DNA of 64,000 nucleotides from assembly GCF_003054055.1 (NCBI RefSeq), contig NZ_QBKI01000002.1, positions 62,001 through 126,000 of the forward strand, written 5' to 3'. Every line of letters begins with the position of its first letter. The stretch's first letter is position 1. Positions 26,855-35,515 of this stretch are shown here, one piece after another. The position numbers and the translations under genes were made by a program. This DNA is from Pontibacter mucosus (GTDB taxonomy: Bacteria; Bacteroidota; Bacteroidia; Cytophagales; Hymenobacteraceae). The notes beneath the pieces are model-generated. The model was not told the origin of the DNA. It ran no database searches and saw nothing but the letters and a program-made list of their open reading frames with translations.

Positions 26855-28378
26855 ATGCAGCAAAACACCATGGTAGGAGTAGATATCGGCACTACCAGCA
26901 CCAAAGTCGTGGCTTTCTCTAGGACCGGGGAGGTGATCTACCAGCAGACGCAGGAGTACCCCATCATCAGCCTGGAGCCGGGGCAGGCAGAGCAGGACCC
27001 GGAGCTGGTGCTGCAGGCCGCGCTGAACACGCTAGGCGCCGTAGCCAAATGGCTGCAGGAGCAGGGGCATATGGTGGAGGGCGTAAGTTTCAGTAGCGCC
27101 ATGCACAGCCTGATTCTGGTAGATGCCGCCGGTAAACCACTTACCAACTCCTACACCTGGGCCGATTCGCGCAGTTATACTTATGCCGATGAGATAAAGA
27201 GCAGTGCGGTAGGCCACAAGATATACCTGCAGACCGGCACCCCGGTGCATCCCATGTCGCCGCTCGTGAAGCTGTGCTGGCTGCGGCAGGAGCAGCCGGA
27301 GGTGTTCAAGCAGGCGGCCAAGTTCATCGGGATAAAGGAGTATGTGCTGCACCGGCTGTTCGGTGAGTATAAAGTGGATTATGCCATCGCCTCGGCCACG
27401 GGGCTCTTCCATATTTTTGAGTTTGCGTGGCACCCCGATGCGCTGCAGGTGGCAGGCGTAAGCCCGGACAAGTTGCCGGAGCCGGTACCGCCTACCCATA
27501 CATTCAGGGGGTTGCAGTCAGCGGATGCCGACGCGCTCCACCTTCCCGCCGACACGCCGTTCGTGATTGGCGCCAGCGATGGCTGCCTAGCCAACCTGGC
27601 CTCCCATGCCGTGCGCCCCGGCGAGGCGGTGGTTACCATTGGCACCAGTGGCGCCGTGCGCATGATGGCCAACCAACCCGCCACTGATTTGCAGGAGCGG
27701 GTGTTCAGCTACATCCTGGACAAGGATCACTTTGTGCTGGGCGGGGCAGTGAACAATGGCGGCGTGGCGCTGCGCTGGTTCCGGGATACGTTCTATGCTG
27801 CCGAAACTCTGGAGGCCACACGCAAAGAACAGGACATCTACGAGCTCCTGGACGAGGTGGCCGGAAGTATAAAACCTGGTGCCGAGGGGCTGCTGTTCCT
27901 GCCTTACCTGCTCGGCGAGCGGGCACCTATCTGGGATGGCGCGGCGCGTGCCTGTTTCATCGGGGCAGGGTACAACCACAAAAGGGCGCACTTTCTAAGA
28001 GCCGTGATGGAAGGGGTGATCTATAGCGTGAACAGTGTGGTGCAGGCGCTGGAGCAAACGATTGGCCCTGTTTCCTGCATTTATGCCAACGGCGGTTTTT
28101 GCTTCTCGGAGCTGTGGGTGCAAATGCTGGCCGACGTCACCGGCAAGAAAGTGCAGCTAACGGAAACGCGGGAGGGATCTGCCTTCGGGGCCGCCATCAT
28201 GGGCATGTACGCGCTTGGCCTGCTGCCCTCGCTGGAGGCCGCGGAAAGTATGATTCGGGTGCGCAGAACGTTTGAACCTGATCAGAATACCCACGAAACC
28301 TACGCCAGGAGCTATGCTATATTCGAGTCGCTGTACCCGAAACTGAAGGAGAGTTTTGTGCAACTGAGCAAAGTATAG
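26855..28378 (+). CDS. gntK: Gluconokinase, FGGY family
   Basis: A 507-residue carbohydrate kinase of the FGGY family, most like the long gluconokinases that phosphorylate D-gluconate to 6-phosphogluconate for the pentose phosphate or Entner-Doudoroff route. Visible features: VGVDIGTTSTKVVAFS (residues 8-23, phosphate loop 1), SFSSAMHSLILVD, TWADSR, the catalytic base region VIGASDGCLANL (Asp near 242), VTIGTSGAVRMM, and ANGGFCFSELWVQMLADVTGKK near 410-430. The MHS and TWADSR motifs favour gluconate over xylulose, but substrate cannot be fixed from sequence alone. It stands alone between a long spacer and a terminator. Confidence 0.8.
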   Translation: MQQNTMVGVDIGTTSTKVVAFSRTGEVIYQQTQEYPIISLEPGQAEQDPELVLQAALNTLGAVAKWLQEQGHMVEGVSFSSAMHSLILVDAAGKPLTNSYTWADSRSYTYADEIKSSAVGHKIYLQTGTPVHPMSPLVKLCWLRQEQPEVFKQAAKFIGIKEYVLHRLFGEYKVDYAIASATGLFHIFEFAWHPDALQVAGVSPDKLPEPVPPTHTFRGLQSADADALHLPADTPFVIGASDGCLANLASHAVRPGEAVVTIGTSGAVRMMANQPATDLQERVFSYILDKDHFVLGGAVNNGGVALRWFRDTFYAAETLEATRKEQDIYELLDEVAGSIKPGAEGLLFLPYLLGERAPIWDGAARACFIGAGYNHKRAHFLRAVMEGVIYSVNSVVQALEQTIGPVSCIYANGGFCFSELWVQMLADVTGKKVQLTETREGSAFGAAIMGMYALGLLPSLEAAESMIRVRRTFEPDQNTHETYARSYAIFESLYPKLKESFVQLSKV

Positions 28379-28394
28379 GGAGGGAGGCATAGAA

Positions 28395-28440
28395 ACAAAG
28401 AAGCCAGAAATTCTTTGGGTCGAATCTCCGGCTTCTTTGT
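28395..28440 (+). terminator. Terminator after gluconokinase
   Basis: ACAAAGAAGCCAGA (28395-28408) pairs with TCCGGCTTCTTTGT (28427-28440) apart from one mismatch, with an 18-base loop. The spacer from 28441 to 28647 is A/T-rich (runs of T at 28519-28525 and 28616-28622) and holds no gene. Confidence 0.75.
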
Positions 28441-28647
28441 AATCTATTTTCAACTTTTAGCCATACTTATAAACGGGAAGGCATAGGAAAGGTTATGGAA
28501 AGGTGAAAAATTTATTCAATTTTTTTGGTGAAAAAGTTCGGGAAGCGTATAAATCCTTGTTTCTGAGCTATAAACGCAATTTTTGGTTGTTTGAAAGGCG
28601 TGAAAATTTGTGCAAATTTTTTTACGGACATCCACCAAAGTATAACC

Positions 28648-29322
28648 TTAGAAATCGTAGAGCACGCCCACGCTCAGGTTAAAGGTATTCAGGGATTGGC
28701 GGTGGCGGAGCGGGTTTCCCTGCGTGTTCAGCACCTCCAGAATTGGTTTGGTGTAGAGCATGCTTCCTTCCAGGCTGATGAGGAACGGTTTGGTGATAAA
28801 ATTGACGCCGCTGCCCCAGCCCCAGGCCGCTGCCGTGGCCTTGTCGGCGGGCATCCGGATATCGCCATAAGTAGTTTGCACCTGCCAGGAGGCGCTGCGG
28901 TTAAAGGCGGCGCCTGCCGAGCCTTTCAGGTATACTTCCATCACCTGCCGCACGGGCACCTTAAAGTATACATCGGCCAGCGTAAACCAGGAGCGCCAGG
29001 CCTCTGAACTTTTACCTGTTACCAGTTCGTCGTCGGGCTCCACAAAAGCATCCAGGTCGTAGCGGTTGTGGCGGTAACTCACCGAAGTGCCGACGCCCAC
29101 ATGCGGGCCGAGGCTGTAGCGGTAACTGCCCGTCAGCAGCAGCCCGTCGCGGACAAAGGCCGGGTAGGCATCATCAAAACCAGCATCACCAAAGTTACCG
29201 CTCCCTAAGGCAGTGCCCACCTGCAGGCCCACCAGGTGTTGTTTCAAGGGTTCGGCCTCTGTTTGGGCAAGGGCCGGCAAAGCCAGTAGCAGCAGGAAAG
29301 TATAAAGTATAAATCGCTTCAT
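28648..29322 (-). CDS. Outer membrane beta-barrel protein
   Basis: A 224-residue exported protein: Lys-Arg start, Leu-rich core, cleavage near LAQ (residue 20). The rest has alternating polar/aromatic strands (YRYSLGPHVGVGTSVSYRHN, FKVPVRQVMEVYLKGSAG) and ends in Phe (VGVLYDF), the usual C-terminal signal for outer membrane barrels. It matches the general form of the OmpW/porin-like small barrels in Bacteroidota. It is the last gene of a three-gene minus-strand operon. No ligand can be named. Confidence 0.75.
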   Translation of the reverse strand: MKRFILYTFLLLLALPALAQTEAEPLKQHLVGLQVGTALGSGNFGDAGFDDAYPAFVRDGLLLTGSYRYSLGPHVGVGTSVSYRHNRYDLDAFVEPDDELVTGKSSEAWRSWFTLADVYFKVPVRQVMEVYLKGSAGAAFNRSASWQVQTTYGDIRMPADKATAAAWGWGSGVNFITKPFLISLEGSMLYTKPILEVLNTQGNPLRHRQSLNTFNLSVGVLYDF

Positions 29323-29336
29323 AGAGGAAGTATGGA

Positions 29337-29618
29337 TTAGTGCAGCAAATCCTGGTGCTCGGGGTGCTGCGCGATGTGCTTTTTCACGGCTACACAGGTG
29401 GCGATGATTTTCAGGTTGTGGCGGCGGGCATAGGCCAGGGCCGTGTTGATGAGTTCCTGCGCCAGGCCGGTGCCGCGGTAAGCCTCCGGCACAAAGGTAT
29501 GCGTCAGGTCCAACACGCCGTCTTCGGGCTTGGCGTAAGCCAGTTCGGCTTCCTCGTCCTGCTCCAGCCGGGCGGTAAACTGCTGGTATTTCTCTTCGTG
29601 AATGATCTCGTATTGCAT
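29337..29618 (-). CDS. Small GNAT-like acetyltransferase (YidJ/YjdJ type)
   Basis: A 93-residue protein with the short GNAT fold: VLDLTHTFVPEAYRGTGLAQ (about residues 35-54) contains the acetyl-CoA pyrophosphate loop (R-GTGLA), and ALAYARRHNLKIIATC (67-82) the following helix and strand. This single-domain family (N-acetyltransferase domain, GNAT_like) is widespread, and its substrate is unknown. It overlaps neither neighbour: 14 bases to the barrel gene and 3 to the upstream lipoprotein gene. Confidence 0.85.
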   Translation of the reverse strand: MQYEIIHEEKYQQFTARLEQDEEAELAYAKPEDGVLDLTHTFVPEAYRGTGLAQELINTALAYARRHNLKIIATCVAVKKHIAQHPEHQDLLH

Positions 29619-29621
29619 ACT

Positions 29622-30320
29622 TTAAAACGTTAAGGTATAGCGCCGCCTTTCCCCCGACTGCAGCGTCAGCATGTCTTTTTTTGTCATTGCGGCGCCTGGC
29701 TTCAAAGTATACACCACCACGGGTATGTCTGCAGGCACGTATACTTGCCCCCTCAGGTATCCCCAGCTGCCGTCAAAGGCATAGGTGCAACTGTCTGTGT
29801 CCGTAGGGTTCATTTTATACTTTACCAGGGCCTGGTAGCGCTCCTGTGGCGGCTGTTCAGGGTCCTGGCTGTCGGGGATGAACTCCAGCAAGGCCGCGGA
29901 GGCGATGGTATAGTTTTGGATGATGGTGGTATCGCGGGCGAGGCTACGGGGGGGCCACAGGTTGTCGGCTTTGCAGCCCAGGTAAGCATCCAGACCCTGG
30001 TTAGCCTCTATCTGGAAGTAGCCTTTCTCCAGTTCGCTGTCGCGGAGCAGGAAGCGCAGCTCGTAGTTCCCGTTCATATCGGTGGTGGCAGTGGCTTTCT
30101 CGGTGGTGTAGGCTGGCTGCAGGTAGCCGTCGTTACGCCACTTGATGCGCAGGGTGGTGCCGGCAACCGGCTGGCCGTTCAGGTCGCTTATCCGGCCTTT
30201 GATAACGGTGCAGGAGCCGGGGCAGTACTTGCTGACATAGTCATACTTGTGGAGGTCGCAGGAGGCGAGGCAGCAGACAAGGCAAATCAAAACGAAGTAT
30301 AAACCGGCGTGTGTTTTCAT
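29622..30320 (-). CDS. Lipoprotein with carboxypeptidase-regulatory-like domain
   Basis: A 232-residue lipoprotein with signal ending LASC (Cys21). Residues about 38-115 (VIKGRISDLNGQPVAGTTLR, then TTDMNGNYELRF) form an immunoglobulin-like carboxypeptidase regulatory domain, as found at the N-terminus of many TonB-dependent receptors and surface lipoproteins in Bacteroidota. The C-terminal half (about 130-232) is beta-rich without a known motif. It is the first gene of the operon with the GNAT and barrel genes, which suggests a cell-envelope role. The function is unknown. Confidence 0.72.
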   Translation of the reverse strand: MKTHAGLYFVLICLVCCLASCDLHKYDYVSKYCPGSCTVIKGRISDLNGQPVAGTTLRIKWRNDGYLQPAYTTEKATATTDMNGNYELRFLLRDSELEKGYFQIEANQGLDAYLGCKADNLWPPRSLARDTTIIQNYTIASAALLEFIPDSQDPEQPPQERYQALVKYKMNPTDTDSCTYAFDGSWGYLRGQVYVPADIPVVVYTLKPGAAMTKKDMLTLQSGERRRYTLTF

Positions 30321-30483
30321 GTGATGGTGCCTTTGGGATTTACCTGCAATATATGCATTTCAGCATGTAAACTTTCATGTTTCTGAAAGGATAACGTGCA
30401 GAAAGATAAGCGGCTAGGCCTTTATCACCAGGACCCTTTTAGCAGAAGTATGGTTGCAACTGGAAAGTATAAATCCATACCCG

Positions 30484-30491
30484 TACCTTTG
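30484..30491 (+). promoter_or_regulatory. Promoter -7 element TACCTTTG before rluE
   Basis: An exact TAnnTTTG match ending 22 bases before the chosen rluE ATG, which supports that start and a short leader. Confidence 0.6.
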
Positions 30492-30513
30492 CACCCGGAA
30501 AAAGCCTCCTGCC

Positions 30514-31080
30514 ATGCACCGCCACTTTATACTTTTCAAACCCTACGGCTACATCAGCCAGTTTATCAGCGAAACCCGGAAAAAGAAAGTGCTGGGCGAG
30601 CTGCACGATTTTCCCGAAGGCACCATGAGCATAGGTCGCCTGGACGAGGACAGCGAAGGGCTGCTGCTGCTGACAACGGACGGGAAAGTGAGCGAGGCGG
30701 TGCGCAGCACCAAAGTGGAGAAAGAGTACTACGCGCAGGTGGATGGCGTGATTACCGAGGAGGCGCTGCAGCAACTAAGGGAGGGTATTGCCATCCGCAC
30801 CGAAAAAGAGTGGCACCAGACCAAGCCCTGCCGGGTGCAGCGGCTGGAGGCCACGCCCGAACTACCCGAGCGTGCCAGGCGCATCCGCGACGAGCGGCAC
30901 GGCCCCACCAGCTGGGTATCCATCACCCTCACAGAAGGCAAGTTCCGGCAGGTGCGCAAAATGACGGCCGCCATCGGTTTCCCCACACTGCGGCTGGTGC
31001 GGGTGCGCATCGGTCATGTCACGGTAAGCGAAATGGGTGCCGGCGAGGTGCGGGAGGTAAGCGCCTTTGATGTAGGCTGA
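30514..31080 (+). CDS. rluE: 23S rRNA pseudouridine synthase, RluE/RsuA family
   Basis: A 188-residue RNA-modifying enzyme. FILFKPYGYISQF opens the fold, and GRLDEDSEGLLLLTTDG carries the catalytic Asp44 in the family motif RLDxxSxGLLLLT. EGKFRQVRKM near residue 150 is the conserved late motif. It lacks the N-terminal S4 domain, which fits RluE (target U2457 in E. coli 23S rRNA) rather than RsuA. The ATG 30514 is preferred to the upstream frame because it begins the conserved fold and follows a promoter element. Confidence 0.88.
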   Translation: MHRHFILFKPYGYISQFISETRKKKVLGELHDFPEGTMSIGRLDEDSEGLLLLTTDGKVSEAVRSTKVEKEYYAQVDGVITEEALQQLREGIAIRTEKEWHQTKPCRVQRLEATPELPERARRIRDERHGPTSWVSITLTEGKFRQVRKMTAAIGFPTLRLVRVRIGHVTVSEMGAGEVREVSAFDVG

Positions 31081-31082
31081 AT

Positions 31083-31334
31083 TTATACTTTGCGGCCGCC
31101 TGCCTGGCGCTTGAGCGGAACGAGCAGGTACTCCAAGCCGTTAGTTTTAATCTCGAACATGGTAGCCAGTTGCATGCCCAGCTTGCCCGGCGGAAAGCCC
31201 TTGCTGGCAAACCACTCCAGGTAGGAGACAGGCAAATCGCAGAGGAGCGTGTCTCTATACTTGCCGAAGGGCATGCGGTGCAGTACGAGTTCCTGCAGGA
31301 TGGAGGAGTTGGGTTGGGCTGATGGGTCTTGCAT
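31083..31334 (-). CDS. DUF3820 family protein
   Basis: An 83-residue cytosolic protein with the DUF3820 pattern: HRMPFGKYRDTLLCDLPVSY, then LEWFASKGFPPGKLGMQLAT and EIKTNGLEYLL. The family is small and conserved, linked by name only to quorum-sensing-regulated virulence in Pseudomonas; no biochemical role is established. The start is set at the second ATG (31332-31334, minus) since conserved sequence begins soon after; a start 12 codons upstream is possible. It is convergent with rluE, two bases apart. Confidence 0.82.
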   Translation of the reverse strand: MQDPSAQPNSSILQELVLHRMPFGKYRDTLLCDLPVSYLEWFASKGFPPGKLGMQLATMFEIKTNGLEYLLVPLKRQAGGRKV

Positions 31335-31421
31335 GACCGGCAAGGTAAACAATCCGAAACTTTGTGCCAAGTTAAAGGTTATATACCTCTGTGCTCCTTC
31401 TGCGGAGACTAATTTATGTTG

Positions 31422-31429
31422 TAACTTTG
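31422..31429 (+). promoter_or_regulatory. Promoter -7 element TAACTTTG before the MFS exporter
   Basis: An exact TAnnTTTG match 22 bases before the ATG at 31452. No clear -33 element is visible. Confidence 0.55.
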
Positions 31430-31451
31430 ACGCCTTTTCTGAATACTATAC

Positions 31452-32702
31452 ATGACGCGAAAGCAATATTTTGTCATCATCCTTATCCTGGGCTCGCTGG
31501 CCACTATCAGTCCCTTCTCGATTGATATGTACCTGCCCGGCTTCCCGGCCATTGCCTCCGACCTGAAAACTACCATTGCGCAAGTACAGCTATCACTGAC
31601 GGCTTACCTGGTGGGTATTTCGGTGGGGCAGCTGCTGTACGGGCCGCTCCTGGACCGCTACGGCCGCAAGAAGCCCCTGTACGTCGGGCTTATCATCTAC
31701 ATCCTCACGTCGCTGGCCTGTGCCTACACCGAGTCCATCAACTCCTTTGTGCTGATGCGGTTTCTGCAGGCCATTGGGGGCTGCGTGGGCATGGTGGCGG
31801 CGCAGGCGCTGGTGCGCGATATCTTCCCGGTAAACAAAACCGCGCAGGCCTTCTCGCTGCTCACGCTGGTGATTGCCGTGTCGCCGATGGTGGCGCCTAC
31901 CTTGGGAGGCTACGTGACGGCGGCCTTTGGCTGGCACTCGGTGTTCGTGATACTTGCCGTCATCACGGCCCTGATCATGCTGGGCGTATACTTTTTCCTG
32001 CCGGAAGGACGGCCTGCCGATCCCTCTATTTCCCTGAAACCGAAGCCAGTGCTGAAAAGCTTTATCTCGGTGCTGAAGCAGGAGCAGTTTCTGCTCTATA
32101 CCCTGGCCGGAGGCATTGCCACGGCGGCGCCCTTTGCCTACATCGCCGGCTCTGCCGACGTGTTCATGAATATTTACAAGGTGAGCGAGCAGGAGTACGG
32201 CTGGATCTTCGCGTTTCTGGCCTTTGCCATGATCGGCTCCACACAGCTCAACCACATCATCCTGAACAGATTTAAGAGTGAGCAGGTGATCAACTTTACC
32301 CTCTTCTACCAGACTGCGGTGGGCATTCTGCTGGTGGTGGGTACCTACTATGGATGGTTCAGCATACTCACCTTGATTCTGCTGCTGTTCGTTTTCCTGA
32401 CTGGCCAGGGCCTTCTCAACCCGAATGCCACGGCACTTTCCCTGGCGCCTTTCAGCAAGAACACGGGAAGTGCGGCCGCCTTATTGGGAAGCTTCCGGAT
32501 GGCGATGGGTGGTTTGATGTCGGCGGCGGTAAGTGTGATGCACACCGGAACGGCCTTGCCGATGGTCAGCGTGATGGCGGGTTGCTCGGTAATTGGGCTG
32601 GTGCTGCTCTTGCTGGGCCAGCGCACCATACGCTACCGCGCCAGCCGCCGCGCTGTGGAAGAAGATACTTCCGTGCTGCTATCGACGGGGCAGGAGCGGT
32701 AG
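31452..32702 (+). CDS. Bcr/CflA family drug efflux MFS transporter
   Basis: A 416-residue inner membrane proton antiporter with 12 helices. The first helix and loop SLATISPFSIDMYLPGFPAI carry the Bcr/CflA signature with its membrane-embedded Asp. GPLLDRYGRKKPLYVG is MFS motif A, and VRDIFP and SPMVAPTLGGYV complete the DHA1-type pattern. Members export bicyclomycin, chloramphenicol or other small compounds, and sometimes cysteine; the substrate here is unknown. It has its own promoter and is followed by a repeat island. Confidence 0.9.
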   Translation: MTRKQYFVIILILGSLATISPFSIDMYLPGFPAIASDLKTTIAQVQLSLTAYLVGISVGQLLYGPLLDRYGRKKPLYVGLIIYILTSLACAYTESINSFVLMRFLQAIGGCVGMVAAQALVRDIFPVNKTAQAFSLLTLVIAVSPMVAPTLGGYVTAAFGWHSVFVILAVITALIMLGVYFFLPEGRPADPSISLKPKPVLKSFISVLKQEQFLLYTLAGGIATAAPFAYIAGSADVFMNIYKVSEQEYGWIFAFLAFAMIGSTQLNHIILNRFKSEQVINFTLFYQTAVGILLVVGTYYGWFSILTLILLLFVFLTGQGLLNPNATALSLAPFSKNTGSAAALLGSFRMAMGGLMSAAVSVMHTGTALPMVSVMAGCSVIGLVLLLLGQRTIRYRASRRAVEEDTSVLLSTGQER

Positions 32703-32709
32703 GGGACGT

Positions 32710-33560
32710 TATACTTTGGCTAAGCTTACTGGTTTATATTTTCATAGCCGCTGCTTCCTGCAACTTGAGCCTCTGCTGTTCCGGACATCCGTGTCCGGAA
32801 CCACTTCTGATTCGGACTTCCTAGTCCGCATTAAACTATACCTTATACTTGCTGGCTATACTTTCATAGCCACTGCTTCCTATAACTTGACACAAGCTAT
32901 CCTTACTAGCTTCTGTTCATCCTCCAGCCTTACAAGCCTATTGTTTCATCTCCCGCTTTCTGCCCTCCCAGGCCGGGAGGCCTCGCCTTCGGGCATCGCG
33001 CGGTGTACATTTCCTTTGCTACCCTTCGGTCGCAATGCCGCTAAGGCGGCACCAGAAATCTACAAGGCGCTCTTTATACGAGGGCCCCTACCCCCACCCA
33101 AAGGCTGGGAACAGGCTCGATAGCTGTGGCTTTAGATGTCATCTCGAATGAAATGAGAGTTCTGGTTAGAATTCCCGATAGATCTCTCACAGCTACGCTG
33201 GCTCTCTTCGGCTCCCGCCTCGAGAGTACTCGAGATGACAGAGTAAGTATAAACTGTCCCCTTGAGGGGACTATAGGGGTGTAATAGTTAACAGAAATTT
33301 CCCTCTCAGGGAGGTGCGAGAGATGGGGTTATACTTGTAGGGACAGGTCGCGACCTGTCCGCGCTAGGAAGGAAACAATGAAACTTATACTTCAGCCAAA
33401 GTAACGACAGGCTCCCCGCCTTAGCCAAGGAGGGGCAAGGGGTGGTTGGACCCGGTACTGCAAAACGCGGACAAGGATGTCCGCAGCAGAAGAAATTCCG
33501 GACAAAGAAGTCCGGAACAGCAGAAGTATAAAGTATAGCCAAGGCCAGATGCTCGCGGGA
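32710..33560. repeat. Composite non-coding repeat island, copy 3
   Basis: Same ordered elements as copies 1 and 2: a gctgcttcctgcaacttgag segment (32751), TCCGGACATCCGTGTCCGGA (32780-32799), a second gcttcctataacttgacacaagc (32874), the GC-rich block with ccaggccgggaggcc (about 32958-33115, close to that at 980-1130), ctgtccccttgaggggac (33254-33271), GGACAGGTCGCGACCTGTCC (33341-33360), a gaaacttatacttcagccaaagtaa stretch (about 33379) and ggttggacccggtact (33443-33458), then two more palindromes (33467-33516). A 104-base inverted-repeat element is inserted at 33137-33240. From 33561 to 33667 there is spacer only. Confidence 0.75.
33137..33240. repeat. 104-base element bounded by 11-bp inverted repeats
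   Basis: It begins TGTCATCTCGA and ends with the exact complement TCGAGATGACA. The interior has atgagag, gatctctcac and ggctctcttcgg segments able to pair further. It interrupts the island order between the GC-rich block and the ctgtcccctt palindrome, and that order is continuous in copies 1 and 2, which is what an inserted miniature element would look like. Confidence 0.6.
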
Positions 33561-33667
33561 CCTGCGGACATCACAAGGTCTTCTGGTTAAAGCAAGGACG
33601 CTGGTTCGAAGGTGCCGAGCGCAGCTCCCAGTGGCAGGGTTTATACTACACCAACCGAAAAGAGATC

Positions 33668-34117
33668 CTACTCCTTCGTCATCTCAATATGCGGTATGCC
33701 GTCCTCGTCATACTCCGGGCCGGACTGCACAAAGCCGAAGCTCTCGTAGAAGCCTTTGGCATATACTTGTGCCCCGATTTTGATAGGGCCGTGGCCGTAA
33801 AGACGGTAGCATTCTTCAATTGAGTAATCCACCAAAACCCTGCCCAAGCCCGTGCCGCGTACTTTCATGCTGGTCACGATGCGGCCGATAGACATGGCGT
33901 CGGGGTAGGAGAGGCCGGGCGGCACCAGGCGCGAGGTGGCTACCAGTTCGCCGTCCTGGTAGAGCAGCAGGTGCTGGCACTGCTGGTCCTTGTTGTCCAT
34001 GTCGAGGAACACGCAGGCTTGCTCCACTACAAACACCTCGCTGCGCAGGCGCAGCAGCTCATACATCTCGTGCGGGGTAAGCGCATCAAAGGCTTTGCTT
34101 ATCTTGGTAAGGCTCAT
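33668..34117 (-). CDS. elaA: ElaA-type GNAT N-acetyltransferase
   Basis: A 149-residue cytosolic acetyltransferase. LYELLRLRSEVFVVEQ-like start (here YELLRLRSEVFVVEQACVFL, residues 19-38), DMDNKDQQCQHLLLY, RLVPPG and SIGRIVTSMKVRGTGLGRVL (76-95, with the acetyl-CoA loop RGTGLG) are the ElaA pattern, and AQVYAKGFYESFGF completes it. Substrate is unknown. It has a TATCTTTG promoter element 32 bases upstream and is separated from the aldo/keto reductase gene by a terminator, so it is transcribed alone. Confidence 0.88.
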   Translation of the reverse strand: MSLTKISKAFDALTPHEMYELLRLRSEVFVVEQACVFLDMDNKDQQCQHLLLYQDGELVATSRLVPPGLSYPDAMSIGRIVTSMKVRGTGLGRVLVDYSIEECYRLYGHGPIKIGAQVYAKGFYESFGFVQSGPEYDEDGIPHIEMTKE

Positions 34118-34148
34118 GCCGGGCGGTCTAATTCAGAAATCCAGGTTG

Positions 34149-34156
34149 CAAAGATA
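34149..34156 (-). promoter_or_regulatory. Promoter -7 element TATCTTTG before elaA
   Basis: On the minus strand an exact TAnnTTTG match 31 bases before the elaA ATG. Confidence 0.55.
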
Positions 34157-34181
34157 GCATACATCCCGCAGCTATGGGTAC

Positions 34182-34212
34182 AAAAAAAGCCGCTGCATCG
34201 CTGGCAGCGGCC
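34182..34212 (-). terminator. Terminator after the aldo/keto reductase gene
   Basis: GCCGCTGC/GCAGCGGC stem (34189-34196 with 34204-34211) with a 7-base loop. Read on the minus strand it is followed by T7 (34188-34182), so it terminates transcripts arriving from the aldo/keto reductase gene. Confidence 0.8.
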
Positions 34213-34256
34213 CCATTTATACTTTGCAGGCGGGCACTTGCCCTGTTATACTTTTA

Positions 34257-35228
34257 CTACTGCGACCATTTGGTTGGCTGGCGGTCCCAGCGGTGGGCTT
34301 TCAGCTCCTGCAGCAGATCCTCGGGTAGGCCCTTGCCGTCGCTGGCAGCCAGGTTGCTTTCCACGTGGTTGGCCTTGCGCATGCCGGGAATGGTGGTGCT
34401 CACGTGTGGATTACTAAGTATAAAGCGCAGGGCCATCTCGGCCATCGTCATACTTCCGGGTACCAGCGGTCGCAGTTTCTCGGCACGGTCTACGCTGCTG
34501 TGCAGGTTCTCGGGCACGAAGTAAGTGTTGCGCCAGTCGCCCTCTGGGAAGGTGGTGTCTTTGGTAAGGTTGCCGGTGAGGGTGCCCTCATCAAAGGGAA
34601 CGCGGGCGATGATGCCGATGTCCAGCTTCTCGCAAAGCGGGAAAAGAGAATCCTCCGGTGCCTGGTCGAAGATGTTGTAGATCACCTGCACGGCGCTGAT
34701 GTGGCCGGTACGCAGCGTGTTCAGCACATTTTCCGGCTCCCAGCGGTTCACGCTGATGCCCATGTGCTGAATCTTGCCGTCGGCCTTCAGCTGCTCCACG
34801 GCGCGCTGCCACTCCTCATGCCCTGCCCAGGCGTCTTCCCACACATGAAACTGCTGCAGGTCTATCGTCTCCACGCCCAGGTTTTTCAGGCTTTTCTCAG
34901 TGTACTCGATGATGTGGCTTGCCGGGAAAACCTCCTCCAGCTTAAACTCGGGCCGGGAGGGCCAGGTAAAATTCTTGGGTGGGATTTTGGTGGCCACGTA
35001 AAGGCGCTTGTCCGGGTGGCGCTTCAGTAGCTTTCCCAGCAGTTGCTCGCTGTGCCCTTCGCCATAGCCCCAGGCCGTGTCGAAAAAGTTGCAGCCGCGC
35101 GCCACGGCCAAATCCAAAGATTGCTCCGACTGCCGGTCGTCGGATTCTTTCCAGCCGGCCATGCCCCACATGCCGTAGCCTACTTCGCTTATGTTCCAGC
35201 CTGTGCGGCCAAATCGTCTGTATTGCAT
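34257..35228 (-). CDS. Aldo/keto reductase
   Basis: A 323-residue cytosolic NAD(P)H-dependent oxidoreductase with a TIM-barrel fold. It starts MQYRRFGRTGWNISEVGYGM, the usual beginning. The catalytic tetrad is visible: Asp in FFDTAWGYGEGHSEQLLG (with the Tyr of GYG), Lys in VATKIPP and His in LQQFHVW. The phosphate-binding STTIPGMRKANHVESN lies near the C-terminus. The start is placed at the ATG at 35226-35228 since the 48 upstream codons of the open frame have no conserved sequence. The substrate is not predictable. Confidence 0.9.
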   Translation of the reverse strand: MQYRRFGRTGWNISEVGYGMWGMAGWKESDDRQSEQSLDLAVARGCNFFDTAWGYGEGHSEQLLGKLLKRHPDKRLYVATKIPPKNFTWPSRPEFKLEEVFPASHIIEYTEKSLKNLGVETIDLQQFHVWEDAWAGHEEWQRAVEQLKADGKIQHMGISVNRWEPENVLNTLRTGHISAVQVIYNIFDQAPEDSLFPLCEKLDIGIIARVPFDEGTLTGNLTKDTTFPEGDWRNTYFVPENLHSSVDRAEKLRPLVPGSMTMAEMALRFILSNPHVSTTIPGMRKANHVESNLAASDGKGLPEDLLQELKAHRWDRQPTKWSQ

Positions 35229-35515
35229 CAGTATGTCTTTTGGTAGGATTCTAAAGTACGAAAAAGCTGGATAAGTAGTATAGCGTTTGTGCTTCACCAG
35301 GAAATCACCTTCTTCCCTGCAAAGTATAAGTTCCGCCTTCCATACTTTGAGAGATATGCCGTGGGCAGGCACTACGTATCTATGGGAGGTTTTTCCTTTC
35401 GGTGGAGACGCGGCAGTGAGGCTGGATGACGGTTAGCTATAGCGTTTCTTCCGGAAATGTAACCTGTTGCTTCCGAAAACCTTATAAGTACATGTATCTT
35501 AAAGGAACAGAAACT

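Noticed and set aside
33541..33660. Possible tRNA suggested by a ggttcgaagg stretch
   Set aside because: No acceptor stem or anticodon arm can be formed around it; the same stretch is part of the repeat islands.
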